From positions 254,656 through 318,655 of the forward strand of contig VXBA01001778.1 in the NCBI GenBank assembly GCA_013399895.1: DNA of 64,000 nucleotides, read 5' to 3'. Below are positions 49,140-62,796 of the stretch, one piece after another (within the stretch, counting starts at the first letter, position 1; each line of letters starts with the position of its first letter). This DNA is from Serilophus lunatus (taxonomy: Eukaryota; Chordata; Aves; Passeriformes; Eurylaimidae). The notes under the pieces were generated by a model. The model was not told the DNA's origin. It saw nothing but the letters and a program-made list of their open reading frames with translations, and made no database searches. Both the position numbers and the translations under genes were made by a program.

Positions 49140-52100
49140 TGCTTCCTGTCTCTGTCCTTCTACTCTGATACAAAGTTATGGCCCTTAACTCCCTTGTATC
49201 CAAAGGGCTTTCGGTGGCCTACCCTTACTTTTTCATTCTTAACTCGTTTTGTTTGGGGTTTTTTTTGCCATTTTCTCTACGGAGAATTTTGCTATCTGTT
49301 TTTAAAATGCAGAAATTTCAGATTTGGTTTCGTTAAATACTTAAAAGCTATTTTCCTGGCTACCATAATTTCCATAAAATGTTTATGTTGTCAACTGTCT
49401 TGTCTTACTTCTGCCTCTTTTTGACATTTTGTCAGTACAAGGATAAGGGTCTCTTTAGAAAATACTAGTTACGTATACAGGTTTTGGTGGACTCCACAAC
49501 TACAAGTATGACATGGTGGAAGAAATATCTTTTGCTTTGTCTAAAGAAAGCTATAGTATGTAGGGCTTGTGACATTTGTATAAAATGAATTCTTGTATTC
49601 AGCATTTAAAAATCTACATTTCTAATGAGTATCCATGAGGTACTCTAAAATGTTGGTAAAATATCAGACTCCATAAAAACAAGGAGTATGAAATATGTCA
49701 AATCAGAGAATTTTGATCTTCCTCATGAAAATATTTTCTAAGCACTTCTGGTGTTTAACTGTTTTAAATTTAAGGGAGTTTTGTCAAGAGTAAAAATTAA
49801 TGAATTATAGATCCTTCGGAATTCATGGTAAGTTTCCTTAGATTTTATTTCTCCTGTTTTTTTAAAAAAAAAAAACTCAAACTTTTACATCTTTTATGTA
49901 AGCTGTTTTGTTTATTTATTTTTTTTTACTATCTATACCTCAAAATGTTAAGGAAATTTTATTCAATATGGTCAGTCAAATATGACCTAGATGGTACCAG
50001 AATCTTTTTAGTACATACAGTATAATAGTTTGTAGTTAAATACTTTTCATTCTAAGGATCTAGAAGCATTTTTTTGAAAAAGGGTAAATATTAATTCAGT
50101 GTAAGTATTCTGCATATTATGTTGATTTTTTTAGGCCCGTGGATATTGCAGTCATTAGTGTTTGTACAGTGAAAACAACCTGTCTCATCCAACCTGAATT
50201 CGATTTATGGTCTTGCTAGGCAAGATAACAGAAATATTGCTGTATAATTCTTCCTTTGACTTATGTTACATAACACAATGTGTTACTGTAGAGCCATAAT
50301 TCTGAGCTTTCAAGTGTAAAACAGGTGTCTGTTGGGATCCCCTTCGTTCATAATTACTGAATTCCAACAGGGAAGTTACTAGGTAGAACAAGCTTTAATA
50401 AGCTATAATTAGTACTTCTTTCAAAGTTTTGCATATATTTAATTCAACTGGGGAGTTTTAAAAAAATATGAAACGTCTCATTTATACTTTATTTTGAAGG
50501 AATTGTCATCAAAGTCTTGCATTTACTTTTTTAAGATGTAGAGACATTAATAAATATATCACTGACAAAATCAGAATTACTTCATCATGACCACCATGGC
50601 AAGATCAGCATATCTTGCAATTCTTATTTGATAGTCTTATCTTTTCCTGAAAATTAATAGTCACAAAAATATTGCTTCTTAACAGCAAATCCTATCCCAT
50701 ACAATTATTCTTCCATTCATTTAGTATCCCACCTGACAGTTTTCAGTGAGATTATGGCTCCAAACTGAAATCTGTGAACCTGAGCCATATGGTATAACCT
50801 TCCCATTCTTTTAGTAAAATTCTCATCCATGTACCCTTTGATATTTGTTCACCAGCTTCCTGGTCCTGTGTTGAACCATTTAACTGGTATTAAAGTAATT
50901 TTCAGTGTTGTTTTGATTTCTCCTTCAGTCAAAAGAAAAGCTAACAGCACACAAAATTAAATTATTCTTCTACACTAAACTTAAAAATCCTGTCATCTCC
51001 ATCCTATGTGAGGTGGTTATTTGTGCCAGCAGTAGGTGACTATAGCCTGCCTGATTAACCATATACCAAATATCAGCATATGTTTGTATATATTACTTTA
51101 CCCGCTTTGGTTGGATTTGTGGCTCTGTAGCTCAATCATCTTAACAACATCTGTTCAGAAAAGAGGGGGGGGAAAAAGGATTAAAAACTTGGATCCTCTC
51201 CCTTCCATCCATCTGCTGCTTTCCAGATGAAGAAAAAAATCCATACGAGGTCCTGGCTACAGATCATGAGAACGTGTGAGCAATCAGGACTGTTGAATGC
51301 TCCATCTGTGTCTGTATGAAGAGGACTGTTCAAAATTAACCCAAAAAGTCTATCATCTAACTCAGCAAGCAGACTTCAATCCCACTAAGTACTTAACACA
51401 TGCTTAAGTCATTTTTATTAAACAAAGAATAAGTGCCATCTTAATTTTAAGGATACATTTAGATTATTTGGCTTAATGTAGAACATGTTCTTCAGGCATA
51501 TCTTGAGAAGAGTTTCAGCTTTCACAAAATAAAGGCAAAAATTCATGACCAAGTTTTTCCATTGGAAAATGGGATAAGCGCAGCAAGATGGAGCTAAATT
51601 CAAGCATGAAAATAAATTTAAAAAAAAAAAAAAAGCAAATTGGTGATGTATGAACTATTATACTGGAACTTAAACTCCTTTCTACTTCACAAGTGAATTA
51701 GGATTTACATTCAACTGAAAATTCAATGGGATTCGTCTTGCTAGAGTTTCCACGTGGCAAAGATATACTTAAATGGGGCTTTCATTGAATATGTTCAGGT
51801 GAAAATTCATCACCTTGAAACTGGATTAATTTCAAAATGTAGTCTGACTTCTGCGAAGCTTGGCATTTGCCTCCTACAAATAAAGATCAGAAAAGCCTGA
51901 GGTATTCATTCTCCGTTTAGATTAGATGTCGTTCTAAAGAATGCTGTACTTAAACCAAAGAAACCTCTGCCCAAAATCAAGCTCATGTTGCATATATTCC
52001 AAAAAGCAGTAGCCAAACTAGAAAAAAAATTGCAATGAAATTCATAGTAAGAAAAATGAAATTATTTTCTACTGCATTAAAATTCATATGTACCTTTAAC

Positions 52101-55100
52101 AAGTTAAGAGAATGAGTCTTGATATTTACTGCTTTCTTGCTAGCTCTAGATACTGGTTATCCATACAGAAATCTAGAAAAAAAAAAAATTAATCTAGATA
52201 GATGTAGATGCCAAAACCACTATCTAGGCACTAAATTCCACAACTCCATGGGCCATATTAAAAATTTAACATAAAAAATTAGAAACAAATAATAATGACA
52301 ATGATAACAATAAAAATATAGCAGCCTCTTTTTTCCCCCCAGTTAATTTGTTTCCATGCATTTGTTTCTAATTTAATCACCTTGTATCTTCACTGAACTT
52401 ACTGTGTTTTGACATTGAAAAGGTAGAACTGATTTTTTGTCACATTAATGAAAATAAATGGAAATAGTGGAGGAAAAGCAGCTCTCTCAGAACACTTCTC
52501 TGTCCCAGGGGGAAACATGACTGCCATCAACACTTTATCTTAACCTTCCCTTTGGCTGACACTTCTAAATTGTGGGTTTAATCACCTTACTAAAGAACAA
52601 AAGGAGGATGAGATCGCCTGTTCCAGAACTTCCAAGAGCCAAGGAAGCTACCCCTGGCAGCAGGACTCACTGAATGTGCCAGTGGCTGTATCCATACAGC
52701 CTGGTAGCTCAATGTACTAAAAAAAAAAATTCTATTAGAGGGAAGGGGAGTAGCATGGGAAAGACTATTGGTCTCTGCTGGTCTTCAGTCCTTTGATTTA
52801 TGGTCTCTAAGCTATCATATTCAAAATGTTAGGAGTTGGCTCACTCTCGTTATTAAACCAAGCCTCATCAAAGAGAAAGCATTTCACCTCTCACCTCTCT
52901 CTTTGAGACTCTTTCCCCAGAATATATGCAACATGAAACTTAAATATGAAATTAAATACTAACAGGACCATTGTCTATATCCAAGGTTCCTTTGATAAAA
53001 ACCAGCTGAGAGGGCAATATTTAGTGCAGAAAAACAGAATGGTAGAAGAAAGGAGTTGGAGACAAGGAAGCAACCCATGACATAAACCATCTAAGACCAA
53101 GCACTTGTCCTTAGCAAACATGTAAAAGGAGTAATTATGGAGGGAAAATGTGTTGCATAAACAAGCAAAACCCATTTCAAAAATATATTCAAAGGCACTG
53201 TGTTATGAAGCATTGAGATTTCTAGAGCTAAGACTCAACCTTTATGGCAACTAGAGCACTTTGCCCATAGAAGGGGATATTGGAAGTGAACTTTTGACTG
53301 TCCGTGATATCACAGTTACTTTAAAAAGATGTATTATGGTGGTGCTATTGACTACTCATTTTACAAAGAGCAATAAGGCTAAATAGCCACTAACTGTAAA
53401 TTTGGCAAAGCAGTTTCCACTATATCATCTGGATATCTTGCTAGTAATTTAATTGATTGCCTCTAGCTACGTATAACTGGAGTATGGTCAGTGTGTCTAA
53501 TAGTAACAGTGTCCAATCCAAATCACTGTATGGCTGCAAGGTAAAGATGCTTACACTCAATTGCAATAAAATAAAAAAGATTAGGAACTCCAAAGTAGAG
53601 GTTCTTTGTGAAAAAGAAGTATTTAGTAGGGGAGATCTGATAATAAAACATCATAGCTCCTCATAAAAAGATGATGCAGCTTGTTTGGGGAGAAATGTAA
53701 ATACGATATTTCTACAAAATAGTTTTATTCCTAATAACTGTTTCCAAAGGCAGGGTAGAAACATGTAGGTGGAAGAGGAAGACACATAGATGAATCACAC
53801 TGAGCCTCCTCTGATTCTCCCAGAGGAAGTGCTCAAGACCAAGAAAAAAGAGGAGTCCTTCTTGTGGTCAACCAAAGCAATGCTTTGCCATAACAAATGC
53901 AGAAATGCACAATTTTTATCTCTATTCTCACAGTTTTCTCTATTGTACAAAAACTTTAGAGTTAGACAAAAATATGTGAAATGCTGTTAGGGTGAATGTG
54001 CAGAAAATTCTCTGTATCCTTTGCCAGAAATGCAGAGAAGTGGCTCTTTAACATACCAATAATACCACTGTTCTCAGTGTGTTTTCCAACTGCAGTTTCT
54101 CATGCTCAAGTTAATCAGCTGAAACATGGTCAAGCATTGGACCATGGTAGTTGAGCTGAAGAAAGAAGGTAACTGCTACACTGAGGCGTGTTTTTCCTTT
54201 TCAGAAAATGCGGAAAGACATTCAATAATGTTGTACCTTGTGAAATGTCTTTTTGATGTAGTAGAGTGTAATTTCAGCAAACAGTAGTTTTGTCACATAG
54301 GAATATTTCGTATATTTAACCTGATGGAGAATATCCACAGAGACATGAATATCATAAGCTGCTTTTAAGTAGGGAGAGCACAGTTTTCATTATAATACTG
54401 TAAAATGGAAGGAACAGAGTATAAGATGAGGGAAATCAAGTGTTAATATTTTCTAAAATAGCATCTGGATTTAAAAAATGTGAAGACTATTCAAAATATA
54501 TTAAATAGTTTTATTACTGTGTCCTCATTTTGGATATGATCCAGAACTGCTATATTTTACCTTCAAAATTGGAAACTTGATTAAGCCAACATAGATTTCC
54601 AGGAGGCCTATGACTGCAGCCTTGTTTACTGATGCATTATATCCCTCAACATCATTCTTACTGATATCTGCATCTGAAACATTGCAAAACCCATGGTGCT
54701 CGCTTTCTTCAGACCAAACATATTAGATAACTGATTTTGGTTTTCAGTGCAATATGAGACAGAAAAAAAAAGTGGAGGTTTTTTCCCCCCTCTCTAACGC
54801 AAATCTTACTGTAAAGAGATTTATTAATTGCATAATTTCATCCTGTCATATTTCCTTAGCCTTTGTCATGTAACTGATTAGTAATGGTTTTACCAATGTT
54901 ACAGAGCACATATGTAACTGAAATATGTGTTTGGAAATCAATTTGTCTGGAGTGTCCTAAACTTATTCAATGGCTATCTTACCAAATCATTGTTACTTTT
55001 ATTATGGGTATGGTTGAAGGAACTTGGTTTGTGAAATTGTCTGTAGGGCATAGGTCCTTTCAGCTCTGATTTTCTAGTTATGATTCAACTGTATTAGGAA

Positions 55101-55674
55101 CAGCTTGTAAACCTCTTCTGGTACGAAGGACTTTTTGACATCTACATGAAAGGAGCTGGTGCAGCTGTCAACTGTGCTCTTCCTAAAGCTAATTCTGTAT
55201 CTCATATGAAATTATTACTCCTTATAAACACAGCAGAGAGTGCTGTTTCCTTAGTGAAATTCACATCTATGTGAATTTTGCTGAAGGAAAGTGAAGATCC
55301 AAGGAAGGAATGAAGGAAGGGATGTATGTAATCTAGACTTCTGTTATATCTGCTTCTAACTGACCGTGCCAAAAATTGCACATTTAGGAGAGCATATCTG
55401 TGAGTGATTACATAGGAGTATCTGAGATATGTTCTCACAAAGCTGATTGAGACCATCCACTGGGGCTCTCATAGTTATTTGTTCTAGTCTGCATATTATC
55501 TTTATACAACACTCTGTTCTTAGTTCAATAATTTACAAAACTTTCTGCTTATACCTTTCCTTCCCTTAAGCCACCTAACGTTACTACCATACTTTTTTGG
55601 TTGCTATTAAGATGTCTTTTTCACAAGAGCATTAGTTTGTTTGTTTTATTTTTTTGTGAAGTTTTGGGTTTTGT

Positions 55675-55712
55675 TTGGTGGGGGGGGGTGGTGGTGTTGT
55701 TGTTGTTGTTGG
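55675..55712. repeat. G-run and (GTT)n low-complexity repeat
   Basis: A run of eight to nine G is followed by GGTGGT and then about five TTG units. Confidence 0.9.
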
Positions 55713-57954
55713 GTTGATTTTTGGTGTTTGGGGTTTTTTTGTAAGAGTTACGTAACTGTGGGACACAATAGTCACTTCAGATACATGCCAGTAAAATGTA
55801 TTTCCTCAGACATGCTGTTCCTGAGACCCTGATAGGGAGAAATGACCGTAGAGACTAGAAAAACCTCACCCCAGCAGGCTTGGGTTTTGTTGGAAGGCTT
55901 CCAATACTTCTTTGCACTGAATTTGTTCTGTAGCCAAATATCCATGTGCCATGAGGCTAGGCAAACTTCATCAGCAATTAATTGATATAAATTAATATAT
56001 GCTGTAGAATTTTTCATACAATTCTACAGACTTTTTTAAAAATACTGCAGACTATAAAGATTTATGACAAATCATGATATCATCTTCCTTTCTGGTTTAG
56101 TAGTAGTGATAAGACTAAAAGCGTGCCACACACATTTCTTGCTTGACGATGATGGCTAGAATAAAAAAAAAATATCTCTCATGAGAGGTACAGGTAATTG
56201 CAGCTCATAAAATCCTCTTAAATGGGCTATACATCACACAAGTATACACAGACAATTTCCTTTTAGCCCATCTCTCTCTCTCCCCTGTTACCTTCTTCTT
56301 CCCCTCCCTCTGCCATATATAAATATTTGGGTTTAGTATGTGCTAAAAATTAAATGCAAAGATTAAAGTGTATTTAAATTCCTAACAGTAGATCAATACA
56401 TTTGACACTATGGTTCATATGAATTAATCTCTGAAGGTAATAAGTCATCTGCACATATTTTACTCTAGTGATTAAATTTTAAATGTTCTTGCTAAATTAT
56501 TATTATTTTCAGTATTTGAGGTTTATACCTGTAGAAGTAGTAAAAATTTATTGTTCTTGTCTGTTTTGCTTAGTAACTCACCTCTTTGTAATAGAACGTC
56601 CAAAAAAATGCCCCATGGAATTTTAGACAATCCATTCAAAGCTAAAGTATTCAAGAATTCCAAGTAACCATGGTTGTTTTCACTTATGAATTAGACAGAG
56701 ACTTTGATAACAGACTCTCACCTGAAAGGTAACCATTGAAAGCACAAGCCATTTAAAGTGTGAAGGAAAAAATGTGCATTCTACTAATTGAATGAAAAGC
56801 AACCTGAGATTTATTTGCCAAAAGGTAAAATTTATTACCTCCTCGAGGGTTTTTATGGGGAAACACCACCTAACTCTTTTTTAACAGTGAATCTTATCCT
56901 CAGATTTCTCAGTTTACAGCCCAGCATGCTGGCACAGTTATCCCTAGTGATCTGATCAAAAATCACTTTTGATGCTGAAGATTAAAGCTAATACACTGGG
57001 ACTCCTGAAACACAAAGCCAACCCACTGTGTGGTCCACATTTGCCATGTGCAGTCAGGGGGAACCACTAGACTGCCATATGCTAGAAGAACTTCTATGTG
57101 ATAAACTAACTGTCATTAACTATGTTATCACAAGGGAAAAACAGGTATCATCAACTATAAGCAAAATGTACATATGATCAGTGATCGTGTGATTGCTGAA
57201 GAGCAGCCATATGGTAATTCAGATCTTCCTGAATCCCCTTTGGTATCAGTAGCCACCTTCAGAGCCCAGAGCTCCTTGCACCAGAAAAGCAGAACTATTT
57301 GTTTATTGAAAATACTTGGAGTAAGAATCATCACCATTACAAAGTCATACCCCTTTCTAAACTCCAAAACATAGCTGCGAAGTCTTTGATTAGAGTCCAC
57401 TAATGATGGCACGATACTTCCCTCTTCTCATACTTAGGGTTTTTTTGGAAATACTTGTAAACTAGTTGAATTATTCACCTCCTATAGTTATCTGATTGCA
57501 CAGCTGATTACAGATGTAAACAATCAGCAGATAGGAGCTTTGCAGATGAAACTAATCATAAAACACAAACAAAAAATTCTGTGTCATAGAAGTTAAAAAC
57601 TTATAAAACAAAATGAAAACAAGCATTTGAAATACTGGAAAAATATTAGTAATGCATTTTGATTTTTAATAGGAAATTTACTTCAACATTATTATATATC
57701 ATTTTAAGTAATGAGTTTAGTAGGGTTTTTTTAGGAAACCACTGGTGCCAGGAATATAGCAACTAGTATGCACAACATAATGACCATTGAAAGGAAGATG
57801 CCAGATTAACCCAAATGCTGTATTTTTCCCATTTCATTTTTTAACTACAGCTGTAGATTTCGCAAACTTTTGATTAAAGTTAAAAACTAATATAAAAATC
57901 TGTAATAGTAAACAAAAAAAATAGGTCCTAAATCTAGAATGCACATAAATCCCT

Positions 57955-57990
57955 AGCTGTCCATTCTCTCTACAAAGAGAAGAGACAGCT
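57955..57990. repeat. 36-base imperfect hairpin
   Basis: AGCTGTC at 57955-57961 pairs with GACAGCT at 57984-57990, and TTCTCT at 57964-57969 pairs with AGAGAA at 57976-57981, with a 2x2 internal loop and a 6-base terminal loop. It is too short to be a typical microRNA precursor. Confidence 0.7.
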
Positions 57991-58359
57991 CTTTTACAAT
58001 ATTACAGTCTGTGAAAAAACTACATCGTATTTCCTACCTAAGCCCAGGGTACCTGGAAGAAATGTTTTTGAGCTGTCTTTCCACACTGTGGATAGGAGCA
58101 GTGCATACATCCAGTCTAGGGTGGATGGAGAAGGGTTAAGGTATCCATCAAGTGGATTTTGTGTGGATTGTTGATTCAGTGTCTTTTTCATTTTTGTTCC
58201 AGTGTAAATGTGACCAATCATGATGTAAAAGTAAAGAAATAGTTTAGTGAGCTGGATGTAAATACAACCCTTCACCCTTCAGCTGCTTAGTAAAATTAAT
58301 GTTTCTGTGTCTTTCCCTGCTGTGATGAGTTAACATGTGTTTTTAAAATTTTTCTTTTA

Positions 58360-59260
58360 TAAATTGGGGGGTGGAAGGGGCCAGCGCTGATCTGGGGAGC
58401 TCAGGCCTTCCAGCGGCAGCTGCTGCCAGGCACTGGCCAGCTAAGTGAGGGAACCAGCATTGGTCTGAGAGGGTCTGCATCTTGGGGATTGGTACTGCAA
58501 CCCTGCACCAGCACGGCCATGGTGGCGGTGGGACCAGGCAGCTGTGTAGCAGAAGGAGTCCCCCCCACCACCATGCTCTTTGCAACGCATTTCAGTTTGT
58601 GGGCTTTGGAGGCGGAACCAGGGCAGAGTTGAGGTGGGACAGGTGCAGCAGCAACCAATCAAGGTCTAATAAGATGGCCTCAAAGGGAATGCACAGGTGC
58701 TGAAGCAAAAAGAATTGTGGGAAGTCCCCAGAACTCTACATAAGCGGACGAACTCCCAGCCTTGCTCTCTTCACCTCCAACTCTGGAGAGAGGAGCTGCC
58801 CGCTTGCTGTTCGGAGTCACGGTGGCTGCCATTTTGTGTCCATCGTGTGTTCACCAGGTCCTTCAGCTGCTGCTGCTGCCCCTGCTTCTGGCCTGGCGCC
58901 TTCCCACCATGAGTCCTGGTGGTTCTTTGATGAGCTTCTGGACCCCTCTCTACCTCAAGCAGCAACCTCTCCACTCCTGCAACCGATGCAGAGCGGACAG
59001 TGAACACACACCTCCCCCTTCATCACCACAACCTCCCGTGGCTGCCATCGCCCTCTGCTGTTTGCTCCAATATCATCACACTTCAGGACACTTGAACAAA
59101 AAAGGGGTTTTGGTTTTTTTTGTTGGGTGTGGGTGATGTTGGTGTGTTCTGGTCTTAGTTGGGTTCCCCAAGATCTTGTATCTCTAATTTTTTTAAATCA
59201 TATTTTTGTCCTCAACCTGGGACACCTGCTACATGCCGGCTATGGACTAATGTGACTGTG
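58360..59260 (+). other. GC-rich, CpG-containing, promoter-like island; possible LTR
   Basis: About 900 bases rich in GC and CpG sit in AT-rich flanks. On the plus strand there is a CCAAT box at 58655-58659, AAGATGGC at 58671-58678 (YY1-like), GGGAAGTCCCC at 58719-58729 (close to a kappaB site) and ACATAAG at 58738-58744, about 80 bases after CCAAT, as a weak TATA-like box. GCTGCCATTTTGTG near 58826 is a second YY1-like site. The order CCAAT, TATA-like, CT-rich start region, then a long leader ending in T-rich sequence (59104-59215) resembles an LTR, but I could not find matching TG...CA ends or an AATAAA. It could instead be a promoter and first exon of a non-coding RNA. Open frames on both strands here (for example 58762-59136) have no recognisable protein. 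Confidence 0.4.
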
Positions 59261-60849
59261 GAGCATCAAGAGGCTTTCTGAGGATTCTCCCATCCATGCC
59301 CTTCATGGCAAAGCTGTTTCAACACACTGGCTTCCAAGGAAGCAATAGGCAAAGAAAATATGTGGTTAATTCTCTGTTTGAGGCATGGCTTCTTTGTGTT
59401 TGAACACAGAATAAAATAAAATATAATGAATTCACAAGGACTATCACTGGACAAAGTAAAAGGTTCCCTTCAGTATTTCTGTTCTCTTTTGGGAAACATC
59501 CAGACAACATAGTCCCTTCGTAGTTGATGATGAAAAAAAATTTCCATTATAAAAGTTACTCTGAAGGATGTTAAACTGTTTTTCGCTCTCACTTGGATGT
59601 ACTATCAGCATGCCTATGTAATTTGCATCAAAGAATTATAACAGAAGTGTCAGAGGAGTTCTCTACACTGTCAAGGTTGATTTTCAAAAGTATAGAAACA
59701 CGGAGGACATTCAGGAACATCTGGAATAAAAACAAATGTGCCAATATTTAAAAATAGACTAGATAGAATAATCTAGTTATAAGCTTGTCATAAAAAAGCA
59801 GTCTTAGAAAAAAATTAATACATAATATAGAAATCAGTTTATTCAAGAATTAAAGTAATTTAATTAATTCAAATCAGCACAGGTTTCTGGAATACAGATC
59901 TTGTTAAAGTAACTTGAGGCTTTTAAACATACAAATTTGACCTGTAAAGGTATTGTAGCTGCAATATTTTTGGATTTCCTTTCTGACATAATATGGCACA
60001 ATGTCTTCACAAATAATCTGAAATAATAATAAAAATCTGCATGTGACATATAAAAGTTATCTAAAAAATAGCTCAGTGTAATGATAAGCAGGATGCATTG
60101 TTAAGTGGCTGTGGAAGTTGATTTACAGTAAAGAATTGTTGGGTCTAAGCTATTTAACAAGGTTATGAGAGTCTTGGGAGGAAAAATAATTTCTGATACA
60201 TTCTTTAAATTATGCTCGTTACAAACGGGGGTACAAACAGGTGGAAGCATGACTGGATACTCGTCAAGAAAAATCTTTGCAGGTTATTAAATGTGCCCCT
60301 CAGCAAAGTGTTTAATGCAGTCCATTCCCATGGGATGAAGAACTATTTCCTGGTAGGCCAAAGCTCTGAAAACACTTGGGATCACACTGGATAGGTTCTC
60401 AGAAAATGGATCTCTGGTGCAGAAACAGACATACTGGTTAAAAGTTGCCAAATCTTGCAGAGGGGAGGCAGCTGCAGCTCTGTGCCTCCAGTTCCAACCA
60501 ACAGTGAGACTGATCATGCCCACAGAGCACACATGTACACCACATATATTTTTCAGTACAGTATTATTCAGTAAATTGCCAGCTCCACAGGTAGCACAGA
60601 CACACAGAGCACTCACACAAACACAGGCACTGCCAGGGGACTCATCCTGTCCCTCTCTGCCCAAGAGATGTGGAAGTTGGCTACCGTGAATATATAAATA
60701 CATGTGTGCATTATAGATCCCTCCAGCAGCTCGGCTTAGACAGCCAGGTTGCCCTCAAGAGTTTTTATCTCATGTCTGAACAATGTCCTCATTCTGTGAC
60801 ACAGCAACATGGAAATTTTTGAGCCAGAACAAGGAACATGCCATCATAG
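59261..60849. other. non-coding stretch, no recognised feature
   Basis: AT-rich DNA to about 60280. From about 60290 to 60790 the composition is less AT-rich and a 138-codon antisense frame (60703-60287) is open, without recognisable similarity. It may be a decayed repeat next to the following CR1. Confidence 0.6.
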
Positions 60850-61195
60850 CAATCGACAACTTCCTCACGAGGGGAAGTGGAGGGGCAGCCACTGATCTCT
60901 TCTCCCTGGTGACCAGTGACAGAACCCAAGGGAAGGACATGAATCTGTGTCAGGGCAGGTTTAGGTTTGGTGTTAGAAGAAGATTCTTCACCCAGAGGGT
61001 GGTTGGCATTGGAACAGAATGTCCAGGGAAGTAAGTGGTCACAGCAAGAAGCCTGCCAGAGTTCAAGAAGCATTTGAACAATGTTTTCAGGCACATTATG
61101 TGATTCTTAGGAATGGTCCTGTCCAGGACAAGGAGTTGGATTTTGATGATCCTTGTGGGTCCCTTCCAATTCAGGATATTCTATGATCCTACGAT
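60850..61195 (+). mobile_element. CR1 LINE 3' fragment, sense
   Basis: ACTTCCTCACGAGGGGAAGT, then TGACCAGTGACAGAACCCAA and CTTCACCCAGAGGGTGGTTG follow the end of CR1 ORF2. The 3' UTR includes ACAAGGAGTTGGATTTTGAT and GGGTCCCTTCCAATTCAGGA. It ends TATTCTATGATCCTACGAT, with two degenerate copies of the CR1 terminal repeat. The reading frame is broken. Confidence 0.9.
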
Positions 61196-62796
61196 CTACC
61201 TCCACACGTGTTCCCATTTCCAGCAGAGACATGGTCCCCAGGCTATGTTAGCTCCTCTGGTGTCCAGATCACCCATGCTTGAGGAGCTCTGTTGTACACC
61301 CCTGCCTTGCATGAGAGCCAGTCTTGTGAACCTATCCAGAGGGATGTCAAGCAGAAGCAGAGAGAGGCATCTAGATTTGGTTCTGTTGCCACCTCCATGC
61401 TAAAGTAAATTTTAAGAAGTTCTTCAGCTTAACGCTATTTTTGTAATCTAGAAGCTGTAAATTTGAAGATAAACTAAAGTGAGAAAGTAGGCATATTTGC
61501 AAGGGAATGTTGTTGTTAGAACAATTGTCAGTCGATATAGTGAATTCATTATTTCTCAAAATGTTGAGATGAAAACTAGAAACTTTTTTGGTTTGGTTTT
61601 GGGGTGGGATTTTTTTTTTTTGCTTGTTTGTATCAGGGTTTTTTTATTGTTTAATTTATGCTTAATTCATGCAAGACCTAATTCAGGGAAATATTTCTTT
61701 ATCTGTCAAGAAGTAGGTCAGATCTGAAGATCATCATAATTTTATGTTGCATTATACTTTGTGAAAATGGGCTTTAGGAGTTGCTAGTCTCACTGAAAAA
61801 TGTTTCCAATCTTTCATCCCACTGAAACATTGATTTAAAACATCCTTTTACATCATGTCCAGGTCTGCGAAGTGAAGGGGTTTTTTTGCTAACAAAAAAT
61901 GCACAGAAATAACCTTTCATGCATTTTTAGTTCCACACGCATAAATCTCAAAAGCAATTCAGCTTCTTTTAGGAAGAATAATATAGCTATTGGGACAACA
62001 ATAATTCTTTATAGCCTTCAAAGGCATATGACTCTATTGTGAAATTTTCATTATACAACACAACCTCACTTTTCCAAATTTGATTCAGCTTTAAATCTTT
62101 TAAAGAAGAAAGGTATAACATGTAAAGAATCTTATTGCAGGAAATGCTGTGACAGTGAATTTTCCATTTGGGTTTTTGTGGGATTTCTTTCTCTAAATAG
62201 AAATTTCAGAAACACCCCTGTTCACAAGAATACCGCAAACAGTGGTAACCACACAACCATCAACTTCGCCTCCCTAGAGAAAAACAAACCATTTTTCAGT
62301 TCAGAGAAAGAAATAATGATGTAAATTAAAGGGTCACCCCAATGGTGACCTAATGCATGCACTAATATAAAAGCACTATGAAAATATTAATCCTTTTGCT
62401 ATTGCTTTTAGTAAGATACTAACAAAAACTGAAAAGCGTGACCATGGGGAGGGAAGGCAAGCACTGCAGGGATACTTTTTTTATTTTGCTTAAAAGCAAA
62501 AATCTCCCAAACCCCTTCTTTTTTTTCTACTACAGTAGATATAATTAAAAAAAAATTAGATATTCATATCATAGTTGATGAGAAGAGGAAAATATTTTGT
62601 CTAGCTTATCCATAATAATACTTAAAAGTTTGATGGATGTGGACTCTTGGTTTTCAACATTACCAAATTAATAGAATTGTATTCAAATTAATCAGGTTAA
62701 TATCGCATTTTTTAAATAGTTTATAATTCAGCCTAAGAAATACTGTGTATATACTCAGTGGAAAAAAAAAAAAAGAGTGTTTATGATCTTTAGAAG
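61196..62796. other. non-coding stretch, no recognised feature
   Basis: AT-rich DNA with poly(T) near 61610-61621 and short chance frames only. I recognise no gene or repeat family here. Confidence 0.7.

Larger units (their letters stand above)
48637..49160 (+). other. PUDP: PUDP 3' untranslated region (inferred extent)
   Basis: This follows the TAA directly and carries T-rich stretches. The extent is inferred from the candidate poly(A) signals at 48675 and 49134. The ATTAAA would give a very short UTR of about 60 bases; the canonical AATAAA would give one of about 510 bases. Confidence 0.55.
49161..58359. other. intergenic DNA downstream of PUDP, no gene seen
   Basis: AT-rich sequence with open frames up to 85 codons, none with recognisable similarity, codon pattern or splice context. 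Low-complexity spots include poly(T)/poly(A) near 49857-49873, poly(A) near 51620-51635 and a GT-rich run at 55675-55712. A short hairpin is at 57955-57990. I see no LTR or CR1 in this stretch. Confidence 0.75.

Noticed and set aside
57155..57412. Overlapping sense and antisense frames as a pseudogene
   Set aside because: Neither translation resembles a known protein; mirrored frames on both strands are expected by chance.
57955..57990. Hairpin as a microRNA gene
   Set aside because: The stem is only 13 pairs with an internal loop; microRNA precursors need about twice that, and the flanks do not extend it.
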